A program made the translations under genes and the position numbers. A stretch of DNA of 64,000 nucleotides. Origin: Cyprinodon diabolis (taxonomy: Eukaryota; Chordata; Actinopteri; Cyprinodontiformes; Cyprinodontidae). Below the pieces are notes generated by a model. It ran no database searches. It saw only the letters and a list, made by a program, of their open reading frames with translations, and was not told the origin of the DNA. Positions within the stretch are counted from its first letter, which is position 1; each line of letters opens with the position of its first letter. This document shows positions 1 through 13,800 of this stretch, piece by piece. Location: NCBI GenBank assembly GCA_030533445.1, contig CM060076.1:27080603-27144602 (forward strand). Reading direction: 5' to 3'.

Positions 1-1663
1 TTTTCACAGAGCTGCACGAGGGTCCGACGTCATACCCAAAATGATTTAAAACAGAACAGGTGAAGGACTTAAATACAAAATATAATGGAAACTATGTTAA
101 AAGAAAAAAAGACAACCCAGCCAAAGAGTGCAGAATGGCTTTAGAACTGGGTAAGGTCAGTGACAGGAGATGTTTGCTGAAGTTATTTTTCAATTTGATC
201 CAAGGGGAGTGCGATGATAATCAACACTGTAAAACTGAGTCACGGGAAAAAAAAAAAAAATCACAGCTAAAAAGCATAGTCTGTCCCATGTTGTCCCTCA
301 TAAGCATCCGTGTTGTTTTAAACATGGGTTTCTTTTCATATTTCTGTTGTACACAATGGCTCTAAATAAATCCATTCTATAGAGAGAATCTGCAAACATT
401 AGTTTTCAAGTCTTGCCAAATGTTTGTTACGTGTTAAACTCTGTTTAGTGCCATAAATCTTTTAATTAATCCTGGCTCGCTTTCTTTCACTGCTGAATAA
501 AAATATCCCCTCAGCATGATGCTGCTGACACTATGTTTAGTTTACCATGAAGGTTTAGTTAGTTTTCAACCACCTGGTTTTCAACATACATATAGCCTTT
601 TTGGTTGATTATGTGACTTTGAAAGGCTAATACTTGCAACAAAATTTATGCTGTTCTTTTATGATAAAGACGGTTGAGTAAAAATGCATCACACACTTAT
701 TTATTTATAGCATTTTCATTTATACAGTCTGCTTCCACTTCATCTCTTAAAATCCTATATGAAATAGATTTGGTGGTTTGCGAGCACTTAAAGAGATCAT
801 GAGGTACAGCAGGACTATTTTGTGATGTGCTGTATGGAGCTGAGTTGAACAGCCTAATTTCTTGTTATTTTGTTCTTATCTTATTTTTCTTTCTATAAGT
901 AATCTAGTTGTGTGCCCTACCTGTTGTCCTTATGTGTAATTACAAAAAGGGTGAATGTTATATATTAAATAGGTAAGAAACATGGACCTGAAGAAGAAAA
1001 GCATTTTTTGTGTGTGAAGCAGTTTGTGTTTTACCTTGATCAATGACGTTTGAGTGTAGATATCCCTGCAAAATGAGATGAAAGTTAAAGCAATGAACTT
1101 TAAATAAGGACGCAATATGGTGCTGGGATTGCTAATAAAGGAGCTAAGATTCAGAGCAGCAAGACAGGCACCTTGGTTTTGAGGATTGTGGACTGTCAAA
1201 CTGTCAGAAAAATGTCATTGTTAAAAAAGAAACTGTCAGACCTTTTCTTTTCTTATCTCCATCTGAAATCGAATGGGTGGAAAATGAGTTATGAAAGTTT
1301 TTTTTTTTAGAAACTTTGGACATTATCTTTTAAAAGAATGTATAGATGGTGTTCTTATTGGATTTAAGAGGAAGAAAAACACAAATTGATGAAATGGCTG
1401 GAAGAGGTGGCAAAACCGGAAAAAAAATAAAATAAAAGGTCAAGGAATGTTGAAGGCGAGCATTATCTCTGCCCATCTTGTCACTCACCCTGTGACAGGA
1501 TGTTCCTCAGTACTCGCTCAATTCATATCCTATTATGTGTTCTTTTTTATCTTTTCAGTCTGTACCGGTGGGAACTGAGCTGACTAACAATAAACCACCA
1601 CATTTATCACCCAAACTAACTTTCTTTTTTAAATTTCTCAACCTGTTCAGGTCTTCTGTCCTA
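1..1663. other. No gene seen
   Basis: AT-rich non-coding sequence with short homopolymers only. The short ORFs here have no recognisable motif. Confidence 0.5.
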
Positions 1664-1912
1664 CACTGCAAGAACAATCTAGACATGAGTAAAAAATGTC
1701 TTAAATCAAGTGTATTTAACCTTAATTTTGTATGCAGGTATGTAAATAAGGCGATTTGCCAATGGAATGACCAGTTTACTCTTAAGATCAGATAATTAGA
1801 TAATATGCACTTGTAATAAGATAATGCAGTTGCTTTTTCTTATTTTGAATGTCAATTGTCTTGTTCTATTGGCAAAGTGTCTCATTTACCTCCTAAATGC
1901 ACTTTTTTGCAG
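1664..1912. mobile_element. CACTGCAA-type MITE, copy 1 (hAT-like)
   Basis: The 249-bp element starts CACTGCAAGAAC and ends near CTTTTTTGCAG. Its interior is related to 55228-55479: both share ATGTCAATTGTCTTGTTC, a GATAATTAGATAAT core, and a stretch on preferring or avoiding termini of the same kind. I recognise the ends as a common dispersed teleost MITE design. TSDs are not clear, so the boundaries are approximate. Confidence 0.55.
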
Positions 1913-3490
1913 CATATGGTTTTCCTGACAGAGCACTTGCTGAATTTGGAAACTCATAAAAAAATGTGAATATTTTAAGGAAAAACCTAACATATGCTGA
2001 CTATTGGGGTGGTGAAGTCCCCACATGCATAGCTATGGTTGCAAAAGATATGACTTGTGAAGTTTTGACTCTCCCTTTATCTGCAATGTTTCAGTGGAAG
2101 AGTGGGTGAGAATAGATGGCTACCTCAACACATCAGCCGCCTTTTGAATCTGGCTCCAAACAGGCTGAATATAGTGCAATCTAATAAGCAGTCAAGGGAT
2201 ATTACGTTCATAGCTCTTTGCTGTGTGAAAGATGAGATGCAAGTCCCTTTTTTCCATTTGTGTCCCAATGGCTGTGTAATATCAAAGTGCTGTATTGAAA
2301 GTATTGTAAAGATGTTGTCATGCTACGTTGTTCTGTTCTCCTAGTAGCACACAGAGATGGTTGTTGGACTGGTATTTAAATGTGCTCGAACTTCTATGGA
2401 CATAAAACACCTCCCTTGTTTTTGCTAGGATCCCTGATCTGCATGTCAGATTTCTCATCTTGTTCATCTTTTGTGGTTGCCATTGCTGCAGTTAAGATGA
2501 GAAGTCTTCACTCTTGTACTTTTTTTTATGTCCAAATCAAGATAGATGATAAGCTGGTCCTTACAAGACTAAGAATAATGTAGATCAGATAAAATAATTG
2601 CTGAATTAAAATTAGTCCAAATTATCTTTCATCATGTGGAAAAAGAACCTGATCATTGGTTCATGCATAGAATTAGGATGGTACTGTAGAATCTTGTTGC
2701 TGCTTTTCAAGTACAGTTTATTAACCTAGTTTCAGCAAGTGAGGTCGCCTCACAGTGCTGCATATGGTTATAAGGCCATATGATAATTATTATAAAGGAC
2801 AAAAATTATTAGTAGAAATTTGAACATGGTAAAAATAACAATGTCCTTTGAAAACGTGACACCAAAGAGAATATATTTTTAAAAGCACCAGTATTTTCTT
2901 TTGAAATATGTCATTCTGTGATAACAGCTCAAATGTACTACCAGGCATGGTTGTGTAAGTTTCATGTTTTTTTTTCACTCCAAACTGAATAAACCTTAAA
3001 GGGATTAGGTTCCCCTGCTCTAAACCAAAATATTTAAGATGCACCAATGCAGCAGTAGTGGAAAGCCCAACAGATCAGAATCAGGAACATTATTAATTAT
3101 TAGTCCCTTGAAGAGAAATATACACATCAAAATATAGCAATAGATTTGTGGTATGTATAACTTTCAAAGGTATAAGAACAGGTCCAGCCTGGCCAAAAAA
3201 AGTAATATAACAAAACAAGGCAAAAATGAACAACTCAATTAAGTAAAATTAAATGGAAAAGTCTAATCGCAGAAGTGATGGATGTTTTTTTTAGCAGCCA
3301 TCAATAAAATATGTTCAGCCTTCTTATTATCTCATGAAGGCTTGTTTTACTCTGTTTAAGCCTAAATTAACCCTAAACATATGATGAGATGTCACAGAAA
3401 TTCCAGTTAACCTTTAAAAAACATATTTGGTCTGTTTTTTTTACCTTATCATTAACATATCATCAACACTCAAAGTGAAATGTTCAATGT
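1913..3490. other. No gene seen
   Basis: AT-rich non-coding sequence with no coding or repeat assignment that I can support. Confidence 0.5.
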
Positions 3491-3513
3491 TGGGAAAATT
3501 ATTACATTTTTAG

Positions 3514-3901
3514 ACTTAGACCAACTTTATTGTCATTATGTATACACAGAGTGTATACATAATGACATTTCATTACATACAGCTTTCCGACAGTGAATGA
3601 CCAGCAGCTTAGCAGTTAAAATGAACATTTCCATTTATAAAGTGCAAAATGTAAACAGTGTAGGAGACATGGTGCAAAAGGCATTGGTGTGGAAGGTTCA
3701 GAGCAGTGCAAAATAAATAGATATGGTGCAAATGCAGTAGAAAACACTGAGTTGAGTTCTATTTTGAAGAACCCAACTCAGTGTTTCTACTGCATATTTT
3801 TTTGTCTTTCTATTTTTTAGTGCTAGTGGCAACAGACAAGCTTTTTTAGCTGGTTCGCACAATATCGTAGGGTCCAGCAGTTGTGAATACAACTGCTGGA
3901 C
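3514..3901. repeat. Cluster of three short hairpins in repeat-like sequence
   Basis: Three inverted repeats lie within 370 bp. At 3532-3566 there is a perfect 16-bp stem with a 3-base loop. At 3733-3794 two arms of about 27 bp, with a few mismatches, enclose a loop of about 7 bases. At 3872-3901 there is a perfect 13-bp stem with a 4-base loop. The context near 3514 (ACTTAGACCAACTTTATTGT) resembles a dispersed fish repeat. No Pol III signals were identified. Confidence 0.6.
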
Positions 3902-4180
3902 AATAGCACAGTTTCTTAAATCAAAATCAGAATGGCTCAATATAAAGAACATAGGTTTTATGATCACCCAGTGAAAATTTTAGATCTCAATGTGAGTGAA
4001 AAGCTTTAACTCTTCAGATCGCTGAGCATCAATTACCAATGCAAATAAGAAAGACAGTAATGTATTAAAAGAAAGTTCTCCAACAAATAAGAGAAATCAC
4101 AATTTTAAAGGGCATGAATTTTATTCAAATTTCTGCAGGATGACTATTTTATGATGGAAATCAATCTAAAGCTCTGCTCT

Positions 4181-4600
4181 TTAGAATCTGTGCCTCTGAT
4201 GTTCAGAATCATACCTCTGTTTGTCAGCTAACTTCCTTATTCTAGCTCTGTTTCCTTCCGTCCACCATTCCCTTAGCTTCTTTAAATAACTTCTTGCCTT
4301 TGAGGCATAGATCCTCATTCCTTCATGAGCATCGCCTCCCTCTGAGCACACTTGTGTGAAATTGAATTGCTGATCCAGTGGTGCTGAATTACAGAGATGT
4401 AATACGGGATAGCAGCAGCTGCATGCTCCAGTGGCAGAGACAGCTGTTACAGGACGCCATGGGATCAAAGATGAAGCTTGACTTCTAGTCCGCATCCCTT
4501 CAAGACCACTACTGCTCTCAGCGATTCTCATGACAAAATGAAGGAGAAATCCGCTGGAAAAACAAAAACTAACCCATGAGACAGTGGTGAGGCACCACAC
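4181..4600 (-). CDS. Unidentified 139-codon minus-strand ORF, possible terminal exon
   Basis: This is the longest ORF outside exon B that is not obviously repeat-derived. Read on the minus strand, it has an acceptor-like TTTTTGTTTTTCCAG about 40 bases inside its 5' end. The region after that could therefore be a terminal exon rather than a complete ORF. The predicted chain has a short hydrophobic N-terminal stretch, a Cys cluster (CSCC) and a basic C-terminus ending KQRYDSEHQRHRF before the stop. I recognise no family and see no promoter or partner exon. It could be a chance ORF in a slightly GC-richer patch. Confidence 0.2.
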   Translation of the reverse strand: MWCLTTVSWVSFCFSSGFLLHFVMRIAESSSGLEGMRTRSQASSLIPWRPVTAVSATGACSCCYPVLHLCNSAPLDQQFNFTQVCSEGGDAHEGMRIYASKARSYLKKLREWWTEGNRARIRKLADKQRYDSEHQRHRF

Positions 4601-5340
4601 AGTTCACAGCGTGCAGAGGCCTGCCCAGTTTGCTTGATTCACTTAAACGTCAAAAGGTCATGGCTGATCCCTGGGCAATTTGATGTGGCTGTCGTCTTAG
4701 ATTTGCTTTTATCGTGTGTCATCGCTCCCACTATTGCTGCTCACCCCTCCTCTCCTCATCAGAGGGTGAAAGGGCTGTGTCAAAGGGTAAGTTTATATTT
4801 TACACACATTTATCTTCATTACCATGTTCTCCCATAAGCCTTGAAAGTTGGATTTAAAAGGGCTGAGCTTGAATAAACCCAAAGCTAAACTGTTAACAAA
4901 ACATGAAAACCTTTTAACCAAGTAGTCAGTCAATAAATACCTATATCATTTTAAAGTAACTGCCGGTGGATCTGTTGCCCGGGTCGTTCCTCAGATTTCC
5001 TCCAATTTAGTTGTCAAATGAACAAAACAAAACGCTTAAACAAAATAAGTGAGAAAGCAACCCTGCTAGCTTCCTATAATGGTTTCTTCATCAATGTTTT
5101 TTGGGTGAAAAATATGGTTAAAAATATATATTTTTCCTTATCTTGTATATAAAATACCCCAGCATTAGTGTATCTGTTTATAATTCTTGAAATATGCTTT
5201 AACTGAAGCTAAAATGATCTCAATTGATTCCTGATTGCCAATGAAGATGATACTGATTACCTCTTTGTAAAGGATATACGGTAAAACTGTGGCATGTCAG
5301 ACACTAATGTGTACAATCTAACTTTAAACTCACTAGTATG
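4601..5340. other. No gene seen
   Basis: Non-coding AT-rich sequence. Its last five bases are the target duplication of the adjacent LTR. Confidence 0.5.
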
Positions 5341-5762
5341 TGTCGGAGTTCCGCCCTTTCTTTAGGTGTCTTTTTAAGTTTTTAGTTTCACTGTAATTTT
5401 GTGTCTTTGTAGCTGTTTTCTGGCAGTGTTGTGATTTTGTTACTCTCTGTTGCCCCCTTGTGCCAGTCTCCTTCCCCCTTGGCTCCTTTCTAGCTGTTTT
5501 TTTTCCACACCTGCTCCCAATTAACTTATTACTTCACTCTTGGTTCTGTCTCCCATATATAAACCTCCTCCATAGTTAATCAGTGCTTGTTCCTCTTCAT
5601 TATCTCCTCCTCATGTGTGTTTCTCCCTAGTGTCTCTTAGTTTTTTTGGTTTCCTGTTAATTGTTTTTGGATTAATGCTTCTGTCATCATTTTGTCATTC
5701 ATTAAATCAGCAAAACTCATTTATGCATTTGGGTCCTCAACCAACCTCCACCCAACTTGACA
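5341..5762 (+). mobile_element. Solo LTR of an LTR retrotransposon
   Basis: The 422-bp unit begins TGTCGGAGTT and ends CAACTTGACA, so it has TGTC...GACA ends. It is flanked by exact 5-bp direct repeats GTATG (5336-5340 and 5763-5767), the usual LTR integration footprint. A CATATATAAAC TATA-like box lies near 5554 and an ATTAAA signal near 5701, which gives + orientation. No internal gag-pol sequence or second LTR is adjacent, so this is a solo LTR left by recombination. Confidence 0.8.
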
Positions 5763-5767
5763 GTATG

Positions 5768-8700
5768 TTTATCTTACCTTTTCTGTTGTTTTTTTGTGTT
5801 CTGAACTGTTCTTTAAGTAATGATTCATGTGTAAAAAGTCTGCATCTAGTTAATTCTGAATGAAGCAGTGCATGCACAGAGTTAACCCAAACTTGTTTAA
5901 TACACCAGGTAAACTAGGCTTAACCCCACATCCTTCCTTACCGCCCCGCTACGCTCCTGACCATCTCAGCAAAGCAAAGCCTACAACCTACCGTCTTGCT
6001 CCGCTCCGACTTCCTCGGAGTTGGAGGAAAACATTCTCGATATTATTAAATTCCAAGGAGCAAAACATGCGGAAAAGAACGCTTAAATTCAATATGACAT
6101 ATTAAGAAAATCCCCAATAACATCCAGCATATGTTCAGTTTCAGGCCAAATGTTTTCTTTTTGTTGTGGATTTTTGTAACAGGGATAACTAGGATCATCC
6201 ATGGTTTGTCTCTTCATACATGCCTGCAATAATAAGTTTATTTTGAAATTGTGAGATGCGCTCTTAGGGGGTTTTGAATGGATTTGATTAAACAGTGGAG
6301 CGCTGACGGAGTATGTGGAATCTGGGGGTAAGAGTTGTTAGGATAATGGTTGGAGTCTGAAAGACTTTATACCGAGTGTGTGACTTTTCTTCCCAGCATG
6401 AGCATTGGCCTTACACATACAATCAGTGCTACAATGGTAAGGCTTAGATGCAATTATGCTTTATTAGAAAGGGAAAATCCAGTCAACATCTAAATTTGTT
6501 TGAGAATCTGTTCAAACTCTGTTTCTTCAATGCCCTCCATCCAGACTCATTGAGTTTGAGTTACTTTGCAAAAAGAAATACAAAAACTTTTTGAACGGAA
6601 CTGGTGGAGACCCTTTCTGAAAGACCATCACAGCACAGGGTGATTCTTCAAAGAACTGGCTAAGAATGTGATACTAATAGATGAGGCTTTCAGGTTTTTA
6701 AAAAATAACTAAGTTTGTTGAATTGTTGAGTGAAATCCTGATAAAATACACTGAAAAAAGGTGAACAAGTTTGAAATGTTTTGCAAGGCACTTTTATTTT
6801 TCTTCTCTTGGGCAAGGCCTTGACTTTGTCTTCGGAAATGAAATGAAATATTTTACTTAACCACCATCGCCATTCACCTAGAGTGAATATTTTCCTTATA
6901 ATCTAAAATAGCGGAAAATAACACTATGTAGGACGAACATAAAAAAGAAAAAATTTAGGAAGAATATTTTTTTAGATGGGCTTGAAGAATGTTTTTATTT
7001 TTTTTCTTTTATGACTGTTTTGGGAATTATTGACTCATGCTATATATTATAAAACTACTTCTTAGAGTTTATAGCTGCCATTCATCCATCTATTTAATTT
7101 AGTACATTACTAAATGAGTGGATCAGCTCACTTGCCTGTCAAAGACCAATGCTTAGTAGCCATGTTTCCTACAAGTGCTAAATGAAACCCCGCTGAGTTT
7201 AGCTGATTGTATGTCATTTGCTTTTTGTGCGATGAGGGAAAAGAAAAAAACCCTTATCTTCCAGCCTCTTCACTCCTTCCTCTGAAGCCACCCCACTATC
7301 CCATTGTCTGTGCTTCTGCACGGTCATAGAATAAAGAGAAATGGCATTTGGAAATGTGCAGTGTGGAGGGGTTGACATTCAGAGTGCTGCCACCTTAAGG
7401 GTTAACCCTAGATGAAAGACAATAACGAATGTAGGCTTTTAAAGTGTTAGTCATGTTGTATGAAATATCAAGTGTCAGTGAGGAGGCAGACAGGGTACCG
7501 TTTGAGATGCACGAGTAAATAATACATCTCCCTTCAGCACGTCTGGCACTTGACTCAGCTTTGTCTCACACCTGTGCTATTAAAGTCTAGGGGCACTCTT
7601 GGTATGAGTTACTTGCTGTAAAAGATGCTGTATTTTTTGTGATAAGTTTCTTTAAGGTTTTGTTCCAATGTGGTTACAGAAAGAGTAGTTATGTACTTGC
7701 CCTCAGATGCTGCCCTAGCTGGTACTTGACTCCTGATAAAACACTTTTTTTTCTGGTTTTATTTGAAACAGGTGAACTCAAGGAGCATTTTCTTTGACTG
7801 TTGATGTCTATCGACAGTCTTGGCTTTGAAAATCCTTTGCTCGATTTGGTATGGCTTTCAGTTGGGTACACAAAAGAGGCAATAAGTGAAGCTTAAGAGA
7901 GCCTTCTGGAGAATAGTGTGAAACGAAATCAGCAGCCAATTGACTGATTTTTTTCTCCTCGCTAGCTTCTCTCTTATGACCTTTTTTTCTTCTGACATTT
8001 AGTTTTGTTTTAGTATTTATAATTTAACAGAGCATTTTAGCCTAATACTCTGTTGTATTTGAGACCTGATACATGTCAGTTTCTGCAGCTTTCTGTTTCA
8101 GACTGGCACATCTTCACAGCAGCCGATGAGATTTGAATACATTGCTTTGCTCACATTCTCAGTATGGAGGACCACAACTGTGATAATTAAAAATAAATAC
8201 AGAAATAAATCCATGCTCAGTAAGTATTATTAATTGGAAACTTGATTTATTATTTCCGTATTTACTAATTTGTGCATTTGTTAATTCTTTTATTCATTTC
8301 TACATCCCTGTATGCATTTTTTGCCTCATTGTGCAAATAAGGAGTTGCTTCTACCTATAGACAAGTTTCATGGGTATTTGAGGTATATGAGGTGTACTTT
8401 CATTTATTTTTTATAAAAGGTGTTTTATCTACTCCCTTTACCTGCAATGCTAATAACTGGGAGGATAACAAGGCGAAATGTATGAAATGATTTAGTTGAT
8501 TTCTTACTTTGTTGAGTCCATGATGGTAGATGGGAATGTCAGAATCATTTGAAAAGCTTTGAACCTTGTCAACAGTAACATAGCAACAAAGTTGGCTGTC
8601 TGCTGATACACAAATGCAACAATTTGTTGAACATCAGGCAGATGTTCCACCAAACCAGGTTCTGAAGGATTCCTGCTGGGATGGTGGTTGGTCACGCAGC

Positions 8701-10689
8701 CATGCAGCTGTTGTCATATTGCCAGAGCCCACCCTGTTACCCCAATACGATTTTGAAATTAAAGAATTTCCTCTTTTTATTCATAACCCGGTTTCTTGCT
8801 ATCATTCTTGTGGACATAAAAATAAATAGATTTGGGTGCATAAATTACAGAGATGCCCAAGTCCTCCATACAGATGTTCAGTATAATTTTCTAAATAAAT
8901 TGAATACATGAGACTTAAGAAATTATAGGATGCTCTATTCATAACTCGTAATACTAAACTACTTTTAGAATATTTAGAATATGTCACTTAGATTCTACTT
9001 TTACTTTTACTGCTTTAAAATTAAAGTAGGAATATAAGGGCAGAGGTTCACAATAGTGGTGCAAACGCATAGAGGGAACAATTGAATTGCAGCAAAGCAT
9101 GATGCCTTGCAGTGTCAGGTCAGATTGTGTAACCTGCATAAAATAATCGACCGCATTTTATTTTGGCGGGTCAAACCGGGAAGCACACTATAAGTTCTGG
9201 GTCGAAGGTGAACTCTGACCTCCTCTGTTGCTGTTGCTGCTACTGCTGTGGCTAGCTACTCATGCTGGCGTTTTCCTAAATCGCCGAAGAACACTGGGAG
9301 ATCAACTTAAATTGAAACAGCCGAAGCATTGCATTAAGTGTGCTGTGACAACCACTCGACGGTCGGGTTCTGATTGCCATACCAACAAACTTGGCCGTAG
9401 TCAGGCGCCTAGCCTCAACTAGCGTTACAATTGGTCTAAAACAAATGTAAAGTGAAATATTCCCATTGTCATATCATGGACTTTGATTTAAAGTCTCGGA
9501 AGACTGTACCATATTCAATTAAGATAATAGAGAGGCCACAACAGTGAGAAAGAGACAAAGCTGTCTGGTGAATCCAAGGAATCTCTGACTATCTGTGACA
9601 TAAAAAGAATGAAAGCAAACACAGAAAATAAAGATAGAATACAATTAGAATGTGAGGGAAATAAATAAAATCTTTGGTCTAGAAATTGGGGGAAATTCAG
9701 GAAAAGTATATGTTTTAGTTATTCTGAGAGACAGAACTATTTAAAGTTTAAGCTCTTTTTGTACAACGAACTTGTATCTCATAAACAAACCACTTCCATG
9801 TTTTTCTTGTGACACAGCTTCCTATTTAACCAGGATCTGCTGCTGCTGAGACCCAGTCTTCTGTGCTTTTTAACATGTATTGGGTCACTTTGATCATTAC
9901 TGTCAATAATAACAAGCATCAAAACACCACTACTAATTAATTTGGTTTGAGGCAATAAAATAATCGCCTATGGGCTTAATATATTGTGTTTATGCATATT
10001 TAGTGAGCAAATAGCTACACTGCAGCTCCACTTTGAATTAAAATTGATTATAGAAATATTTGCTAGATCACCATGCTTATTTTGTATTAACGGTTGAACA
10101 AAGTGAAATAATACTAGTTATAGTGAAGCTCAGCATATTTCAAAGGTAAAATGTTCAAAATGCTTAGATCTGTGTCAATGTTTTTTTCTCTTTGGTCTTC
10201 TTGCAGATAAAAAGCATAAAGTTTACCAATACATATTTTTAAGTGGATTAATTTTTAGTTGTTTTTTTTTTAATTGAAACTCTATTGAACATGTTCTTTC
10301 CTGGAAATACCATTAAATCTGAGGCAACAATACGCCAGAAAGCCTCCTTAATATAAGCATTGTAGCAGGGAGAAATGAAAGTGTTAACTAGGGATAGGAG
10401 GAATCTGTGAGAAGAAATGTTGAGTTGTTTCTGAAGCAAACAAAGAAAACCCTTTTTGCATGTAAGTAGCAAGAGATGTTGATAAAAGACAGAGAGACAA
10501 ATGAGAGACTTGTCAAAGAATAATAAAGGAAAAAACCTATTCAAACCAGATTTAGTGTGTACTTTAGCCTTTTCAGCTTTTTGTGTAAAAACAACTTATC
10601 ATTTTAGGATGCAGAAACAGTTGGTGGTTAAAGATGACTCATTACATAAAGCATACGTTAATGCATAATGATAAAAAGTAAGGATTTAC
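5768..10689. other. No gene seen
   Basis: Long AT-rich non-coding stretch. A GC-richer patch at about 9150-9420 contains a (TGC)n-like tract and a 64-codon ORF with no recognisable features. It may be an old repeat, but I cannot assign it. Confidence 0.45.
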
Positions 10690-10820
10690 CCAGGGAGCAG
10701 TGTGGGGTTTAGGGTCTTGCTCAGGAACCCAGAGTGGAGGCTGTGGGGATCAAACCGGGTACTTTCAACCTTCTCAGAGCACATGCAAACTGCTATAAAC
10801 CACTATACCAACACTCCCCC
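10690..10820 (-). mobile_element. tRNA-derived SINE-like element, copy 1 (partial)
   Basis: It shares the core GGGAGCAGTGTGGGGTTTAG and TCTTGCTCAGG with copies at 26901 and 51463. On the minus strand the 5' part carries an A-box-like TGGTATAGTGG, and a decayed B-box lies in the complement of GGATCAAACCGGG. The head side relative to the other copies is missing. Confidence 0.6.
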
Positions 10821-13800
10821 ACAAAGAGTAGCATGAAGTTCTGCAACTTCAGTGGGCTCAACAGCATTGGCATTTGCCAAAAAGTCTAAATCAGATATTA
10901 TGATAGATTGTTGGACATACTGTAAAATATTACATAAAAAGTGCATCAAAGAAATCAAAAGAAGAATCAAATTTTAAAGGGTTTGGATTAGATTATAACT
11001 GTTAAAATTAAGGATGTTGAAAAAGGTTGCATAAAAAGATAGAGAATGATGAACTCTGATGCAAGATAACTTGATCTGATGATCTTAGAGGCCTTATTAC
11101 ATATTATTTTGGGTGACTAGTAAAACATAGAATATACATGCAAAAAATAATGTAGTCATTGTTGAGGAATGATAGTTTGTTTTTGTTTTTTGACCTGACC
11201 TGGGTACCAAAAATGATCAGAGAAACTTTGTGGGGCTTAGATGTTTATTTAGGAGCACAATAATATAAAATAAAATGTGCATTAATCAGGTGCAATCTTA
11301 AAAAGGAAAAAAAAAGATGAAGTACTGGAAGCTCTTTTAAAGACAGCTCCTCAGTTGCTAGAGTAGGGAATCAGTGGAAGGATGTTAAGAGGTCCATAAA
11401 ATGACCCTGCAAATTAAAGACTGGTAATGAAAGCAAATATTAAGACCAAATAAATACTGGGCTCAAATTCTTCCACTGTTATATTTAGCAATTACCTGAA
11501 GATGATTAAGTTTATCCAGGTACATTAATAATGCTTTGCTTGTTTTCTCAGACCTCTGTCTCTTGTTCCATGGATGAACATAAACATTGTAATAATAGAA
11601 ATGGAATTAAAGAGATAATATTTTTAGATTATATCATATAAATAACATTTGCAAAGTTGACAGAAGAACATGATTTCAGTTTTCCAATGCTCTAGGCTCT
11701 TTAATCCCTGGTTTGCACAGGTTTATACCAAAGGTTTGCACAACTGTGGGATAAACATGTATCATTTAACAGCAGATTTTTATATACTTATGCAATTCCT
11801 GCATAAGCCTTCTTGATAAATAAAACAGTCTGATTGGGTTGTCTTCTGGTCAAGACAACTTTTTATCTATCTCTCATTATTCTTGCATTTCTCTCAGTCC
11901 ACTATTATCCGATTGTCCATCCTCAGTACTATAGTCCAGTTCCTTTCCTTCTGTTGTGCTCAAGGGACCAGTAGCCCGCCATTTTAATAATACACACATA
12001 AATAATAGATATATTTTAAATGCTAATTCTAAAAGGGAGTTTGGGGGGGGGTGACTCAATCATGCAGCATTTGCGGTTTGACCTTAGCACAGGAAAACAA
12101 ATTACTGAGAGCTCAGTGTTTCTCATTAGGTTCTCCACGCATCATCACACTGCCAAGTTTCTCTCCTCCATTTTCACAACCTCTGTATGCGTGTGTACAT
12201 ATATTGTATGTATGTATTTATATCTTTGCATATATATGTATTTGGCTGTATAGATTTTGTGTGCATGCACTTTGGTGCTTGATGGTAGATGGAGTTGAGA
12301 TAAAAAGGACATTACCGTAGCCATTCGGATGATATATAAAATTAGCTCGTGAACAGAGCAAAAGACCAAAAGAGCGCTGATGTTCATGTTTAGTCAGTAC
12401 TTGAGTGCAAACTTTATTATCTACAACAGTTGGATTATTATCTATATATATTGTCTTAATGTAAGCAAATTAAGCTGCTTTTGTCTATTTGCATATCTGA
12501 ATGGTGTGGTATTTTTGTGGTGCTCCTGGCATATAGTGCCATGTAGATTCGAATCAAAGTTGCTCTGTTTTGTAGATTATGTGCAAATCTTATGCATATC
12601 ATCAAATATTTGTAGAAATATTCAGAAAGTGTGTGAAGTGGAGACGTCAGAGCAATATCTAAGTAGCAGTTATATATACGTAAATCTTGAGGAAGTTGCA
12701 TGCACTTATACATATATGCAGAAATTGCACTGTTTATGCAGGGAAATTTCACTTCATCAGCCTTAGCAGGTAGAGCTGAATAATAATAGACACTGAAGCA
12801 CATATTTTGAAAAGTAGCATCTATTATTTAGATTCTTACATATGTCGTACATATGTCGTATATATACATATATACCCTTATTTACCTACGTAAGGGAGTT
12901 TTTCATTTTATCTCACTGGAATGCCTGTTAGGCTGATGTGTGTTTATTGGAAAAAGTTTCATCCTTTGTTAATCACGTCCTGCAGTAGCATACAGGGTAT
13001 TCCATCTCTCCGCTCACTGATTGTAACTTCAAGAAATTATCAAATTAAATTAAATTTGGATTCCGTATTAGTCAACACTTTGGAGTCCTGGTACATTTCT
13101 TTGAGGTATTTCTTTTTTGATCCACTTGGCCAGTCTTTCTTTGCAGCTGATAAAGCATCCTTCAGTTATAGTTACGACCATCTCTAAAGTTTGCATTATT
13201 TCTGGTATACACTTTATTCTTAAAACCATGTTGCAACTAAATGAATAAATGTAGCTCACCAGAGGCCACACACTTTGTATTCCTGGGTATTTCAGCTCTA
13301 ATAACAGCACTGTCAACTTTATTGCAACCCTAATCAGATTAGATTCTTCAGGGAAATAACAGCTGATAATGTTTGAAGGGGAGGATAATATCCTTATTCG
13401 AATTAGTCTACAAATTGGAATGGAATAAATCGTCTGTTCAACATAATATTTTACCGAGTCGAGAGACAAAGCAATTCAAAAGTAATTGAAAGCAATTAGA
13501 TTATGATTACTAAATTTAATTTACCTTGGGGATTGTCTAACTGTTTGTTTGGCAGTTTAGGTTTGTAAAAGCTCTGGTTTTATGTTTTATCAGTAAATCT
13601 TTACTTGGGTTATACAGTTGATCTTTCACATACTTTTTTTCAGTATAATATAAAATTGTGTTCTTTTGGGTTAACTTTTCTAATATTGTGCCTGACTGTT
13701 GTTTGATAGCAGGCACAGGCTGGTACAGTATGCCATTCTCTAAGTATGATGACCTTAGGGAAAGAAACCAGTTTTGCAGTATGTGCACAAAAACTAGAAA

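Noticed and set aside
12380..12803. Overlapping ORFs of more than 110 codons on both strands
   Set aside because: No domain, splice sites or composition change; symmetric openness suggests chance.
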